45,054 nt of DNA from positions 1-45,054 of the forward strand of contig CANKMW010000082.1 in assembly GCA_947483555.1 (NCBI GenBank), written 5' to 3'. The position numbers were made by a program, and so were the translations under genes. The stretch's first letter is position 1. Each line of letters begins with the position of its first letter. Below, piece by piece: positions 12,855 to 19,260 of the stretch. The notes beneath the pieces were generated by a model. The model saw nothing but the letters and a program-made list of their open reading frames with translations. It did no database searches and was not told where the DNA came from. The DNA is from Myxococcales bacterium. Its GTDB lineage: Bacteria; Myxococcota_A; Polyangia; Haliangiales; Haliangiaceae.

Positions 12855-12870
12855 AGCAGTCATCGTGCCA
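12855..12870 (-). promoter_or_regulatory. Sigma-54 promoter for the Cys-rich lipoprotein
   Basis: Read on the minus strand the site is TGGCACGATGACTGCT. It has GG and GC separated by exactly 10 bases, the -24/-12 spacing required by sigma-54 (RpoN), and matches TGGCACG-N4-TTGCT with one mismatch (C for the first T of TTGC). The predicted start of transcription is about 12844, giving a 51-nt leader with ribosome site GGAGGA before the ATG at 12793. The upstream palindrome CACACC-CT-GGTGTG at 13110-13123 is a possible activator site. Confidence 0.6.
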
Positions 12871-13169
12871 GTCTGGCAGCGGGATCGAACCGGCTGGAAT
12901 CAGTGCGGTCTGCGGTGGTCGGGCCGGTGAAAATTCGTCGACCGCGCCTGACATATGACAGAAACGCCCGGGATTTCGGTTGCCCGCCTGACCTGATGGT
13001 GACGGATCGCGGTGTCGGTCACGCTCACTCCCCTTGGTGACTCGGACGCTCGAGATCCATCACTCGATCTGCGTCAACTTCCGTCCACGGTCGGGTGTAG
13101 CAAACCGTTCACACCCTGGTGTGGCCAGATGGGTCAAGATGGGGCAGTCAGCTGGGCCGATCAGCTGGG
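12871..13169. other. Upstream region of the lipoprotein gene, no gene seen
   Basis: About 300 bp between the sigma-54 promoter and the stop of the epimerase-like gene. It holds a perfect inverted repeat CACACC-CT-GGTGTG at 13110-13123 and an interrupted repeat GTGAC/GTCAC at 12999-13022. Open frames here look like chance frames of GC-rich DNA and none has a recognisable product. This is where an activator partner for sigma-54 would bind. Confidence 0.4.
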
Positions 13170-14153
13170 TCAGGGCTCGTCGACGGCGCGGATCGTCTCG
13201 CGCAGGGTGGCCCGGGCGCGGAAGCCGAGCTCTTGCTCGGCTCGGTTGCCGTCGACCATGCAGACGTAGCGGATGAAGTCGAACTCGGCGACCGGGTATC
13301 CGGACAGCCCGAGCCGGAAGGCGAGCGCGTAGAGCGGCTTCGCGATCGGGTGCGGGATCGCGAGCGTGCGGCGGCCCAGCTCGCGGACGATCACCGACAG
13401 CGGCACCTCGCCGGGCCCGACGATGTTGTAGATGCCACGCACTCCCGGCGTGAGCGCGCACGTCAGGGCCTCCGCGATGTCGCGCTCGTGGATGACCTGC
13501 ACCATGGGATCGAACCCGAGCAGCATCGGGACCGGATCGAGGCGCAGGTAGTTCGACGGCGCGTTGTGGACCCGGCCCAGGATGTGGACCGGGCGCAGGA
13601 TCACGGTCTCGATGTCGCGCGCCTTCCAGAAGAACGTCGACGCCAGGTGGTCGATCTCCACCAGGTCGCGCATGGCCGGGAAGCGCTGCGCGGCGAGCAG
13701 CGGCGCCTCCTCGGTGAGAAACTGCGGGTTCTCGGGTCGCGGGCCGTAGACGCTGGCCGACGACAGCACCACCACCTTGGGCACGTTGTAGGCCAGGCAA
13801 TACTCGAGCAACTTCGAGGTGCCGCCGACGTTCCACGAGTACAGCTCGGCGATCGTGGACCGCGGATCGTGCATCTGGCCCATGTGGATCAGCGCATCGA
13901 TGTCGCCGGCGCGGAACACGTCGCGCGCCTTCTTGCTGCGCAGGTCGACCTGGTGGTGGACGATGTCCTTGGGCTTGTCCGGAAACGGCCGTCGATCGAG
14001 GCCGACAACCAGGAAGCGCGGATCGTGGTGCAGCGCGCGCGCCACCACGCGACCGAGCCGGCCGGCGATGCCGGTGATGACGACCTTGCGCCGCCGCGGG
14101 CCGGTCGTGAGCGAGTCCCCGACGGGGCGAGTCGAAGGGTCACCAGAAGACAT
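13170..14153 (-). CDS. NAD-dependent epimerase/dehydratase-family protein
   Basis: A 327-residue extended short-chain dehydrogenase/reductase. The Rossmann motif appears as VVITGIAGRLGRVVARAL (GxxGxxG). An acidic residue in VVGLDRRPF suits NAD binding, and LIHMGQMHDP plus VVLSSASVYGPRPE mark the middle strands. The active-site Tyr-x3-Lys expected after SSASVYG is not clearly present, so it may be an atypical or non-catalytic member, or act as a reductase of unknown substrate. It overlaps the stop of the upstream acyltransferase by 14 bp, implying translational coupling. Pairing of this type of dehydrogenase with a PlsC-type acyltransferase is common in actinobacteria and myxobacteria and suggests lipid or envelope work. 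The substrate is unknown. Confidence 0.8.
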   Translation of the reverse strand: MSSGDPSTRPVGDSLTTGPRRRKVVITGIAGRLGRVVARALHHDPRFLVVGLDRRPFPDKPKDIVHHQVDLRSKKARDVFRAGDIDALIHMGQMHDPRSTIAELYSWNVGGTSKLLEYCLAYNVPKVVVLSSASVYGPRPENPQFLTEEAPLLAAQRFPAMRDLVEIDHLASTFFWKARDIETVILRPVHILGRVHNAPSNYLRLDPVPMLLGFDPMVQVIHERDIAEALTCALTPGVRGIYNIVGPGEVPLSVIVRELGRRTLAIPHPIAKPLYALAFRLGLSGYPVAEFDFIRYVCMVDGNRAEQELGFRARATLRETIRAVDEP

Positions 14154-14997
14154 GTTTGCGCTCGCGCAGCCCGATGTGGATCATCGACTCGATGCGGTGC
14201 TTCACGGCCCGCACCTTCTCGTCGAGGACCTCGTCGTCGTCGTCGGCATCGCCCTTGAATTCCATGGCCTCGCCAAAGTAGAGCCGGTACTTCACGGGCA
14301 GCGGCACCAGCGGCACGAACGGCGGGTACGGCACCACCGGGAACGACGGTGAGCCGAACAGGCGGGCCAGCGACCGCACGTTCACCGCCGGCGCCTGCTC
14401 CTCGGCGCCGATCACCGCGACCGGCACGATCGGCGTGTTGGTGGCCAGCGCGAGGCGCATGAAGCCGAGCCCGAACGGCTGCAGCTGGTAGCGGCGCGAG
14501 AACGGCTTGGAGATGCCGCGGACGCCCTCGGGAAACACCAGGATGGCCTCGTCCTCGTCGAGCAGGCGGCGGCAGTTCTCGGGCGTGCCGGTGATCTGAC
14601 CCCAGCGCGGCAGCAGGTAGCTGGCGAACGGAATGGTGGGGACGAAGTGCTCGACCATCGAGCGCACCAGGCGCGGCTGCGGTGGTTCGAGGAAGCAGGC
14701 CGAGCCGATCACCAGGCCGTCGTAGGGGAGCTGTCCGGAGTGGTTGGCGACGAACAGCACCCGGCCGGCCGCCGGGATGTGCTCGATGCCGTGCGCGTGG
14801 CAGCGAAAGTAATGCCGGTAGACCCAGCCGGCGAGCAGCGCGGCGACCTTGAGGTGGTCGCGGCCGAGGCCGTAGGCGTCGAAGCCGTACTCGTTGCCGC
14901 GGAAGACCAGGGCGCGGGTCCGCGCACCGACGTCGTCGCCGAGGCGGTCGTCGACGGCGTGGTCGAGACGGCGGCGGAGCCAGTCGGTGACGCCCAT
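14140..14997 (-). CDS. PlsC-type lysophospholipid acyltransferase family protein
   Basis: A 285-residue acyltransferase of the glycerol-phosphate acyltransferase superfamily. The catalytic region reads VLFVANHSGQLPYDGLVIG: a histidine and aspartate separated by six residues rather than the classical four, a variant I recall in a myxobacterial and actinobacterial subfamily. The second motif is the substrate-binding FPEGVRGISKPFSRRYQLQP, and later PIVPVAVIGAEEQAP matches motif IV. An acidic loop (DADDDDE) lies near the C-terminus. It probably acylates a lipid acceptor at the inner membrane. The first gene of a two-gene unit with the epimerase-like protein. Start ATG 14997; the opposite-strand gene starts at 15068, so about 70 bp holds divergent promoters. 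Confidence 0.85.
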   Translation of the reverse strand: MGVTDWLRRRLDHAVDDRLGDDVGARTRALVFRGNEYGFDAYGLGRDHLKVAALLAGWVYRHYFRCHAHGIEHIPAAGRVLFVANHSGQLPYDGLVIGSACFLEPPQPRLVRSMVEHFVPTIPFASYLLPRWGQITGTPENCRRLLDEDEAILVFPEGVRGISKPFSRRYQLQPFGLGFMRLALATNTPIVPVAVIGAEEQAPAVNVRSLARLFGSPSFPVVPYPPFVPLVPLPVKYRLYFGEAMEFKGDADDDDEVLDEKVRAVKHRIESMIHIGLRERKHVFW

Positions 14998-15067
14998 GCG
15001 CGCAGCTTAGACCACAGCGTGTCGCGACGGGCTCGATCGTGCGGCCATCGTGATAGCGTGGCGGGCG

Positions 15068-15931
15068 ATGAGTGAGGCTTTCGTCGACGTCTCGTGGCGT
15101 GGGCTCGAGGTGGGCAAGCGGGTCAAGCTGCACGCCATCCAGCCCGGCGACGCCTATCTCGATCACCCCACGCCGATGCCGGTGGGGACGTTGCTGTCGA
15201 TCAAGACCGATGAAGGCATCGAGATCGCGGCGACCGTGGCCCGGGTGCACGAGCAGGTCGGTGGCGCGACCGAGACGCCGGGCATGCAAGTGGTGCCGAA
15301 GCTCGAGGGCGCGGCGGTCGGGTGGTGGACGCGGCGGGTCGAGGCGGCTGCGGCTGCGGCTGCGGCTGCGGCTGCGGCTGCGGCGGCTTCGGTTGCGGCT
15401 CCGGCTTCGGTTTCGGCTCCGGTTTCGGTTTCGGTTTCGGCTGCGGTTTCGGCTCCGGTATCGGTTTCGGTTTCGGCTCCGGTTTCGGTCGTGGGCCTGG
15501 CGGCGCTGGCGGCTGCGGCCGCCGATCCTCGAGCGGCGATCACCAGCCGGTCGACCCTGACCATGTCGACCGTCGAGGTCGAGCGAGCGATGGCGGCGGT
15601 GAGGGTCGGCGACGACGATCGTGACGCCGGGATGACCGACGTGATGGCCGCGGTGGATCCGGAGCTGATCGAGGGCCTGGCGGGAACCGACGACCGCATC
15701 GTCGACGACGGCCGCCCCACGACGGTGATGGCGGCGGTGGACGTGTCGGCGCTCATCGAGGCTTCCGAGGCCGAACCCAGCGGCGCGGTCAACGGCGACA
15801 GCGACGGCAACGGGGACGAGCCGTCGAACGACGGACCCGGCGACGGGACGGCCAGCGACAATCCGGGCGACAGCGGCGCGCGGGGCAAGAAGCGCCGCGG
15901 CGGTGGCAAGCGCAACAAGCGCAAGGCCTGA
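15068..15931 (+). CDS. PilZ-like domain protein with long Ala/Ser/Val/Pro repeat
   Basis: A 287-residue protein in three parts. Residues 1 to about 90 look like a small beta domain (GKRVKLHAIQPGDAYLDH, then PVGTLLSIKTDEGIEIAATV) of the sort annotated PilZ-like in myxobacteria, but the RxxxR and D/NxSxxG cyclic-di-GMP motifs are not evident. Residues about 92-150 are a low-complexity run of Ala, then Ser-Val-Ser-Ala-Pro, encoded by hexamer repeats. The rest is acidic and ends in a strongly basic tail (KKRRGGGKRNKRKA) able to bind nucleic acid or acidic lipids. I start at 15068 because MSEAFVDVSWRGL begins the domain; an ATG at 15050 adds six residues. Function is unknown. Confidence 0.6.
   Translation: MSEAFVDVSWRGLEVGKRVKLHAIQPGDAYLDHPTPMPVGTLLSIKTDEGIEIAATVARVHEQVGGATETPGMQVVPKLEGAAVGWWTRRVEAAAAAAAAAAAAAAASVAAPASVSAPVSVSVSAAVSAPVSVSVSAPVSVVGLAALAAAAADPRAAITSRSTLTMSTVEVERAMAAVRVGDDDRDAGMTDVMAAVDPELIEGLAGTDDRIVDDGRPTTVMAAVDVSALIEASEAEPSGAVNGDSDGNGDEPSNDGPGDGTASDNPGDSGARGKKRRGGGKRNKRKA
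15343..15490 (+). repeat. Hexanucleotide-type coding repeat
   Basis: A (GGCTGC)n tract from about 15345 to 15383 grades into interspersed GGTTTC, GGCTCC and GGCTTC hexamers up to about 15490. Because the unit is six bases, gain or loss of copies keeps the frame, so length can vary between strains without breaking the protein. Confidence 0.85.
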
Positions 15932-15947
15932 CGTCGAAGGCGCGCCG

Positions 15948-16880
15948 CTAGCTCACGGCAGCGTCGAGCAGGTCGATGGTACCGGCCGCGAAGTCGATCG
16001 TCGCGCGGCCACCGAACGGCAGGGCCACGTTGTGCGCGCCGTGACCGAGTGGGGCGCCGGCGAGGCCGGGTAGACCGAAGGCCGCGAGTCGTTCGACCAC
16101 GGTCGCGATCGCGGCGACGGGATCGTCGGGCGCGCCGGCCGCGATGGGCGGATCGGTGCAGCGCGACAGATCCCCCAGCACCACGCCGCGGCAGCCGCTC
16201 AGCACGCCGGCGTGCTGGAGCTGGGTCAGGTAGCGGTCGATGGCGTAGGGCTTCTCGGTGACCTCCTCGGTCACGACGATCGCGCCGCTGGCGTCGAGCT
16301 GCCACGGGGAACCGATCAGGTGCGCGAACATGGTCAGGTTGCCGACCACGAGCGGTGCGGTCACCGGCGCGGCCGGCGCCGGCGCGCCGATCGGGGTCAG
16401 GGTCCATGGCAGCCGGCCTGGCGGTCGCGGATCGGTGAGCAGCCGCACCAGCCACGCCAGGTCGTGGTCGGGCAGATCACCGAGCTGGCTCACCATCGGG
16501 CCGTGGATGGCCGCGACCCCGGCGGCGGCGGCCCAGGCCAGGATCGCGGTCACGTCGGAGAACCCGACGATCGGCCGCGGATCGGCGATCAGCGGCGCCG
16601 GATCGACGGCGGCCAGCATGCGCGTCACGCCGTAGCCACCGCGGGCACAGATGATCGCGCGCACGTCGCGATCGGTGAGCAGCGCGTTCAGCTCGGCGGC
16701 GCGGCGCTGGTCGGAGCCGGCCAGGTAGCCGGCGCGAGCGTCGAGCCCGGCGGGCACCCGGACCCGGAAGTGGCGCTCGAGCAGCGCCAGGCCGATGGCG
16801 AACCGTTCGGGGTTGACAGGACCGGCGGGAGCGCACACGCCTATCAGGTCGCCCGGTCGCAACGCGGGCGGGCGCACCAT
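15948..16880 (-). CDS. LD-carboxypeptidase, peptidase family S66
   Basis: A 310-residue cytoplasmic serine peptidase of the LdcA/MccF family. LdcA members cleave the terminal D-alanine of muropeptide tetrapeptides in cell-wall recycling; MccF members detoxify microcin C. Family landmarks: start RPPALRPGDLIGVCAPAGPV, tunnel loop ICARGGYGVTRML, nucleophile serine in IVGFSDVTAI, GNLTMFAHLIGSP, glutamate region VTEEVTEKPYAIDRYL and histidine in GAPLGHGAHNVALPFG. The Ser-Glu-His triad is therefore complete. The true start is ATG 16880; longer frames run into the divergent gene. Its start codon overlaps that of the DedA gene on the other strand. Muropeptide recycling is the more likely role. Confidence 0.92.
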   Translation of the reverse strand: MVRPPALRPGDLIGVCAPAGPVNPERFAIGLALLERHFRVRVPAGLDARAGYLAGSDQRRAAELNALLTDRDVRAIICARGGYGVTRMLAAVDPAPLIADPRPIVGFSDVTAILAWAAAAGVAAIHGPMVSQLGDLPDHDLAWLVRLLTDPRPPGRLPWTLTPIGAPAPAAPVTAPLVVGNLTMFAHLIGSPWQLDASGAIVVTEEVTEKPYAIDRYLTQLQHAGVLSGCRGVVLGDLSRCTDPPIAAGAPDDPVAAIATVVERLAAFGLPGLAGAPLGHGAHNVALPFGGRATIDFAAGTIDLLDAAVS

Positions 16881-17493
16881 GTCGATCGTCGAGACGCTCA
16901 CCACGTGGGTCGGACGCGAGGATAGCCTCCCGGGCTGGCTCGCGCTCGCTGGCTCGGCGGTGATCGAGTACGTCTTTCCGCCCTTCCCGGGCGACGTCGT
17001 CACCGTGCTCGCCGCGTCGCTGGTGATCGCGGCGTCGTGGAGCTGGTTCGGCGTGCTGTCGGCGCTCATGATCGGCTCGGTCATCGGCGCCGCGCTCACG
17101 TTCGAGCTCGGGGTGCGCTGGGCTCGACGCCGGGCGGCGCGCGGTGAAGCTCACGGCGCGGCCCTCGACCGCCTGGTCGCGGGCTTCCGCAAGCACGGCG
17201 TCGCCTACCTGGTGCTCAACCGCTTCGTGCCCGGCGTGCGCTCGCTGTTCTTCGTCGCCGCCGGGCTCGCCGGCATGTCGCGGCGCGCCGTGTACGTGTA
17301 TGGCGCGCTGTCGTCGCTGTTGTGGAACCTGGTGCTGCTCGCGGCCGGCGCCGCCCTGGGTGCCAACTACGAACGACTCGAGCGGCTGGTCTCGATGTAC
17401 ACCGCGGTCGCGGTCGCGATCGTGGTCGCGATCGTGGTCGCGATGGCCGTGATCCAGTGGGCGCGCCGGCGCGCGGCCCGACGGGGTCAGTGA
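16879..17493 (+). CDS. DedA/SNARE-associated (VTT domain) membrane protein
   Basis: A 204-residue integral membrane protein of the DedA (VTT) family, implicated in undecaprenyl-phosphate or phospholipid flipping and membrane potential upkeep. The family blocks are present: early re-entrant segment EYVFPPFPGDVVTVLAA, and the second half FVPGVRSLFFVAAGLAGMSR, with four to five hydrophobic segments ending in a (AIVV)-rich helix and a basic C-terminus. The ATG at 16879 overlaps the divergent start codon of the LD-carboxypeptidase by two bases. A 12-bp tandem repeat at about 17409-17448 encodes the last helix. It converges on, and overlaps by 7 bp, the DUF3467 gene. Confidence 0.88.
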   Translation: MSIVETLTTWVGREDSLPGWLALAGSAVIEYVFPPFPGDVVTVLAASLVIAASWSWFGVLSALMIGSVIGAALTFELGVRWARRRAARGEAHGAALDRLVAGFRKHGVAYLVLNRFVPGVRSLFFVAAGLAGMSRRAVYVYGALSSLLWNLVLLAAGAALGANYERLERLVSMYTAVAVAIVVAIVVAMAVIQWARRRAARRGQ

Positions 17494-17780
17494 ACGAGTC
17501 GGTCGTCGTCGTCGCCCAGCTCGCCAGCGTCGATGGTGCCGAAGCGTTCCTCGAAGCGCTCGAGGTTCTTCTGCAGCGCGCGCAACAGCCGCTTGGTGTG
17601 GCGCGGGGTCGAGATCACACGGGCCCGCACCTTGGCCCGCGGGCTGCCCGGCTGCAGGAACGCGAAATCGAGGACGAACTCGTTCTCGGTGTGGTTGATG
17701 AGCACCAGGTTGGCGTAGGTCCCTTGCGCGGTGTCGTCGTCGAGTTGCACCTGGATCTTGGGCGCGGGTTCGTCGGCCAT
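17487..17780 (-). CDS. DUF3467 family protein
   Basis: A 97-residue protein. The block IQVQLDDDTAQGTYANLVLI followed by NHTENEFVLDFAFLQPG and the ending VRARVISTPRHTKRLLRALQ matches the DUF3467 family, small bacterial proteins of unknown function that share an E-x-x-x-DF strand pattern. There is no signal peptide or membrane segment, and the C-terminus is acidic (GDDDD). I start at ATG 17780 because conservation begins there. It converges with the DedA gene, overlapping by seven bases at the stops. Confidence 0.85.
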   Translation of the reverse strand: MADEPAPKIQVQLDDDTAQGTYANLVLINHTENEFVLDFAFLQPGSPRAKVRARVISTPRHTKRLLRALQKNLERFEERFGTIDAGELGDDDDRLVH

Positions 17781-17892
17781 GACCGCAGCGTACGCCGCGC
17801 TGCGCCGGCGCCGCGACACTGGCCCGGCTGAAAGTTTGGATCGGCGGCCGCGCTGGTGCGTAGGAACCGCCGCAGTCCTACCAGGAGCCTCC

Positions 17893-18558
17893 ATGCGCCC
17901 GATCACGCTCGCCGCGACGCTCGCCATGATCACCATGTCCGCACCGGTGGCCGCCGACTGCTGGGACAGCGACTGCAAGGACACGCGCGCGAGGGCGTGG
18001 GAAAAGCCGCGCTTCGAAGGCGCGTTCGGGTTGCTGGCCGGTGGCTACAGCGTGGGCACGATCAGCGGCGCCGCGATCGGCATGCACCTCGATGGCGGCG
18101 TGCGGTCGGGGCGGGTGGCGCTGCTCGGCGAGTACGACTTCCTCTCCCACGGCCAGAGCGCGTACGACTACGAAGCGCCGATCCGCGGCAACCTGCATCG
18201 ACTCGGTGCCAACCTGCGCTACTCGATCGCGGCCTTCGGGGGCCGCGAGGTCCCGATCCGCGGCGACATCTGGCTCGAGGGCGGGGTCGGCAACCAGCTG
18301 GTGCAGTGGCACGGCGGCGGCGAGCTGTCGCGGCGCGACCTGTCGTTCGGCGCCGGCGGCCAGATGACGGTGCGCGTCGGCAGGGACAAGCCCAAGTACG
18401 TCGGCTTCTACTACGCGTTCCGAGGCCTGATGGCGCGCGATCCGATGGCGAGCGAGGGCGGGCCGCCGACCTGCGCCGGCCCATGCGACATGCCGACCGG
18501 ACCGTCGCCATGGGACATGGGCGCGTTCTTCAACTTCGGCGTCGTCTTCTCGCGCTGA
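17893..18558 (+). CDS. Secreted outer-membrane-type beta-barrel-like protein
   Basis: A 221-residue exported protein with a signal peptide MRPITLAATLAMITMSAPVAA and probable cleavage before DCWDS. The mature part has a Cys pair at the N-terminus, alternating polar/hydrophobic strands with many Gly and aromatic residues (GGYSVGTISGAAIGMHLDGG, WLEGGVGNQLVQW, YVGFYYAFRG), and ends with an aromatic strand FFNFGVVFSR whose penultimate Phe-Ser-Arg is barrel-like. This suggests an 8-10 strand outer membrane barrel. A second Cys pair lies in PPTCAGPCDMP. Ribosome site AGGAG lies 7 bases before the ATG. No family name is recognised. Confidence 0.7.
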   Translation: MRPITLAATLAMITMSAPVAADCWDSDCKDTRARAWEKPRFEGAFGLLAGGYSVGTISGAAIGMHLDGGVRSGRVALLGEYDFLSHGQSAYDYEAPIRGNLHRLGANLRYSIAAFGGREVPIRGDIWLEGGVGNQLVQWHGGGELSRRDLSFGAGGQMTVRVGRDKPKYVGFYYAFRGLMARDPMASEGGPPTCAGPCDMPTGPSPWDMGAFFNFGVVFSR

Positions 18559-18610
18559 GCAAACGGCGCGTCCGTGGCCGACCAGTGCCAGCCTCTGCCG
18601 CCCGCCGACA

Positions 18611-18627
18611 GCGTCAGGCGGTGGGGC
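18611..18627. repeat. 17-bp direct repeat, left copy
   Basis: GCGTCAGGCGGTGGGGC occurs here and identically at 19244-19260, bracketing the ncRNA-like segment and its upstream region. An 11-base extension to the left (GACAGCGTCAG) recurs at 18911-18921. Confidence 0.7.
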
Positions 18628-18660
18628 CCCAGTCACCGAAGACGATGACCGCGGGCCCCG

Positions 18661-18701
18661 AAAAAAAGAAGGCGCTGCAGTGGGGGGAACCATGCAGCGC
18701 C
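18661..18701 (-). terminator. Intrinsic terminator of the candidate small RNA
   Basis: Perfect 9-bp stem GGCGCTGCA/TGCAGCGCC (18693-18701 with 18671-18679), 13-nt loop, then TTCTTTTTTT at 18670-18661 on the minus strand. A T-run like this is exceptional in such GC-rich DNA. Nothing on the plus strand would use it. Confidence 0.8.
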
Positions 18702-18860
18702 CAGCGCTGATCACTTCGAGATACTGGTTGCCTCAAGTGGGAGGGGGATGCCGACAGGGATGAGGGGAGGGAGACCAAGTCGGCGCCACTGAGTCGAAAT
18801 TTTCTCTCGCTATGTCGCGCGTGTGTAGGGGGTGGGGGGCCTTGGGAAGGGGTGCCTGTA

Positions 18861-18934
18861 CAACCGGCACCAGTGGGGGGAGATTCCAGAAGCGGGGGGG
18901 AGATAGAAGAGACAGCGTCAGCTGGTGCCGGTTG
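18861..18934. repeat. 13-bp perfect inverted repeat
   Basis: CAACCGGCACCAG at 18861-18873 pairs exactly with CTGGTGCCGGTTG at 18922-18934. The 48-base interval between them carries two of the long C/G runs, which would sit in the loop of the resulting RNA hairpin. Confidence 0.8.
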
Positions 18935-18958
18935 CTCGTTGCTGACGAGCGGAACTAG

Positions 18959-18975
18959 AGCAACACGCGTTCCAA
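18959..18975 (-). promoter_or_regulatory. Sigma-54 promoter upstream of the candidate small RNA
   Basis: Minus-strand TTGGAACGCGTGTTGCT. It matches TTGGCACG-N4-TTGCT at every defined position except A for C after TTGG, and GG and GC are separated by exactly 10 bases. The -12 base is about 18960, so transcription should start near 18948. Confidence 0.55.
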
Positions 18976-19066
18976 CTCCGTGGCCGAGATCTCGCGATGA
19001 GCGATCACGGCGTTACGCAGTACGTCCATGCAGCAATGTCGCTCCGTGTCACCGCCGGTTGACGAA

Positions 19067-19136
19067 GTGGCAGATCGAGTTGCCACGTACTGCGCCATGC
19101 GCGTCTCACCAGCGGCCACTCGAGTAGCCACCTGGC
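19067..19136. promoter_or_regulatory. Possible enhancer sites for the sigma-54 promoter
   Basis: Two palindromes with TGGCA/TGCCA-type half-sites: GTGGCA-N8-TGCCAC at 19067-19086 and GCCA-CC-TGGC at 19127-19136. They lie about 120-140 and 180-190 bp upstream of the predicted small-RNA start, the normal distance for sigma-54 activator sites. The regulator is unknown. They could instead be part of an RNA fold. Confidence 0.35.
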
Positions 19137-19243
19137 AACTTCGTGAGGCTGCGTCGGGGGTTCGGCACCGGTTCGTCGACTCGAACCGGGAGCACCTTCG
19201 TCCCAGCGATGGCTTCGGGGCCCGGCTCCGCGCTGACGCGCAG

Positions 19244-19260
19244 GCGTCAGGCGGTGGGGC
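19244..19260. repeat. 17-bp direct repeat, right copy
   Basis: Identical to 18611-18627. Its first seven bases also form the right arm of a small hairpin CTGACGC-GCAG-GCGTCAG (19233-19250) just ahead of ruvX. Confidence 0.7.

Larger units (their letters stand above)
18661..18948 (-). ncRNA. Candidate sigma-54-dependent C-rich small RNA
   Basis: Seen in the sequence on the minus strand: a near-consensus sigma-54 promoter predicting a start near 18948; a 5' hairpin GCTCGT/ACGAGC (18934-18950, overlapping the predicted start by two bases); a 13-bp inverted repeat (18922-18934 with 18861-18873) whose 48-nt loop holds runs of seven and six C; C-runs again at 18835-18850; a GCCGAC/GTCGGC hairpin (18750-18784) with a C-rich loop; and an intrinsic terminator with CCCCCC in its loop. 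No open frame fits. The predicted RNA is about 290 nt. C-rich loops are known in other bacteria from small RNAs that pair with G-rich Shine-Dalgarno sequences; assigning that role here is inference. It does not match conserved parts of RNase P RNA, tmRNA, SRP RNA or, as far as I can judge, 6S RNA. Confidence 0.5.

Noticed and set aside
18955..19105. Minus-strand frame ending ...NAVIAHREISATELERVLL stop, ahead of the small RNA
   Set aside because: Moderate coding look, but third-position GC is lower than in neighbours, there is no ribosome site and no domain. If it were real, the sigma-54 site would lie inside its last codons, which should be kept in mind.
19062..19144. Cloverleaf-like fold with 7-bp closing stem ACGAAGT/ACTTCGT, possible tRNA
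   Set aside because: No GTTCRANNC T-loop, no proper anticodon arm on either strand, and internal stems do not fit tRNA lengths.
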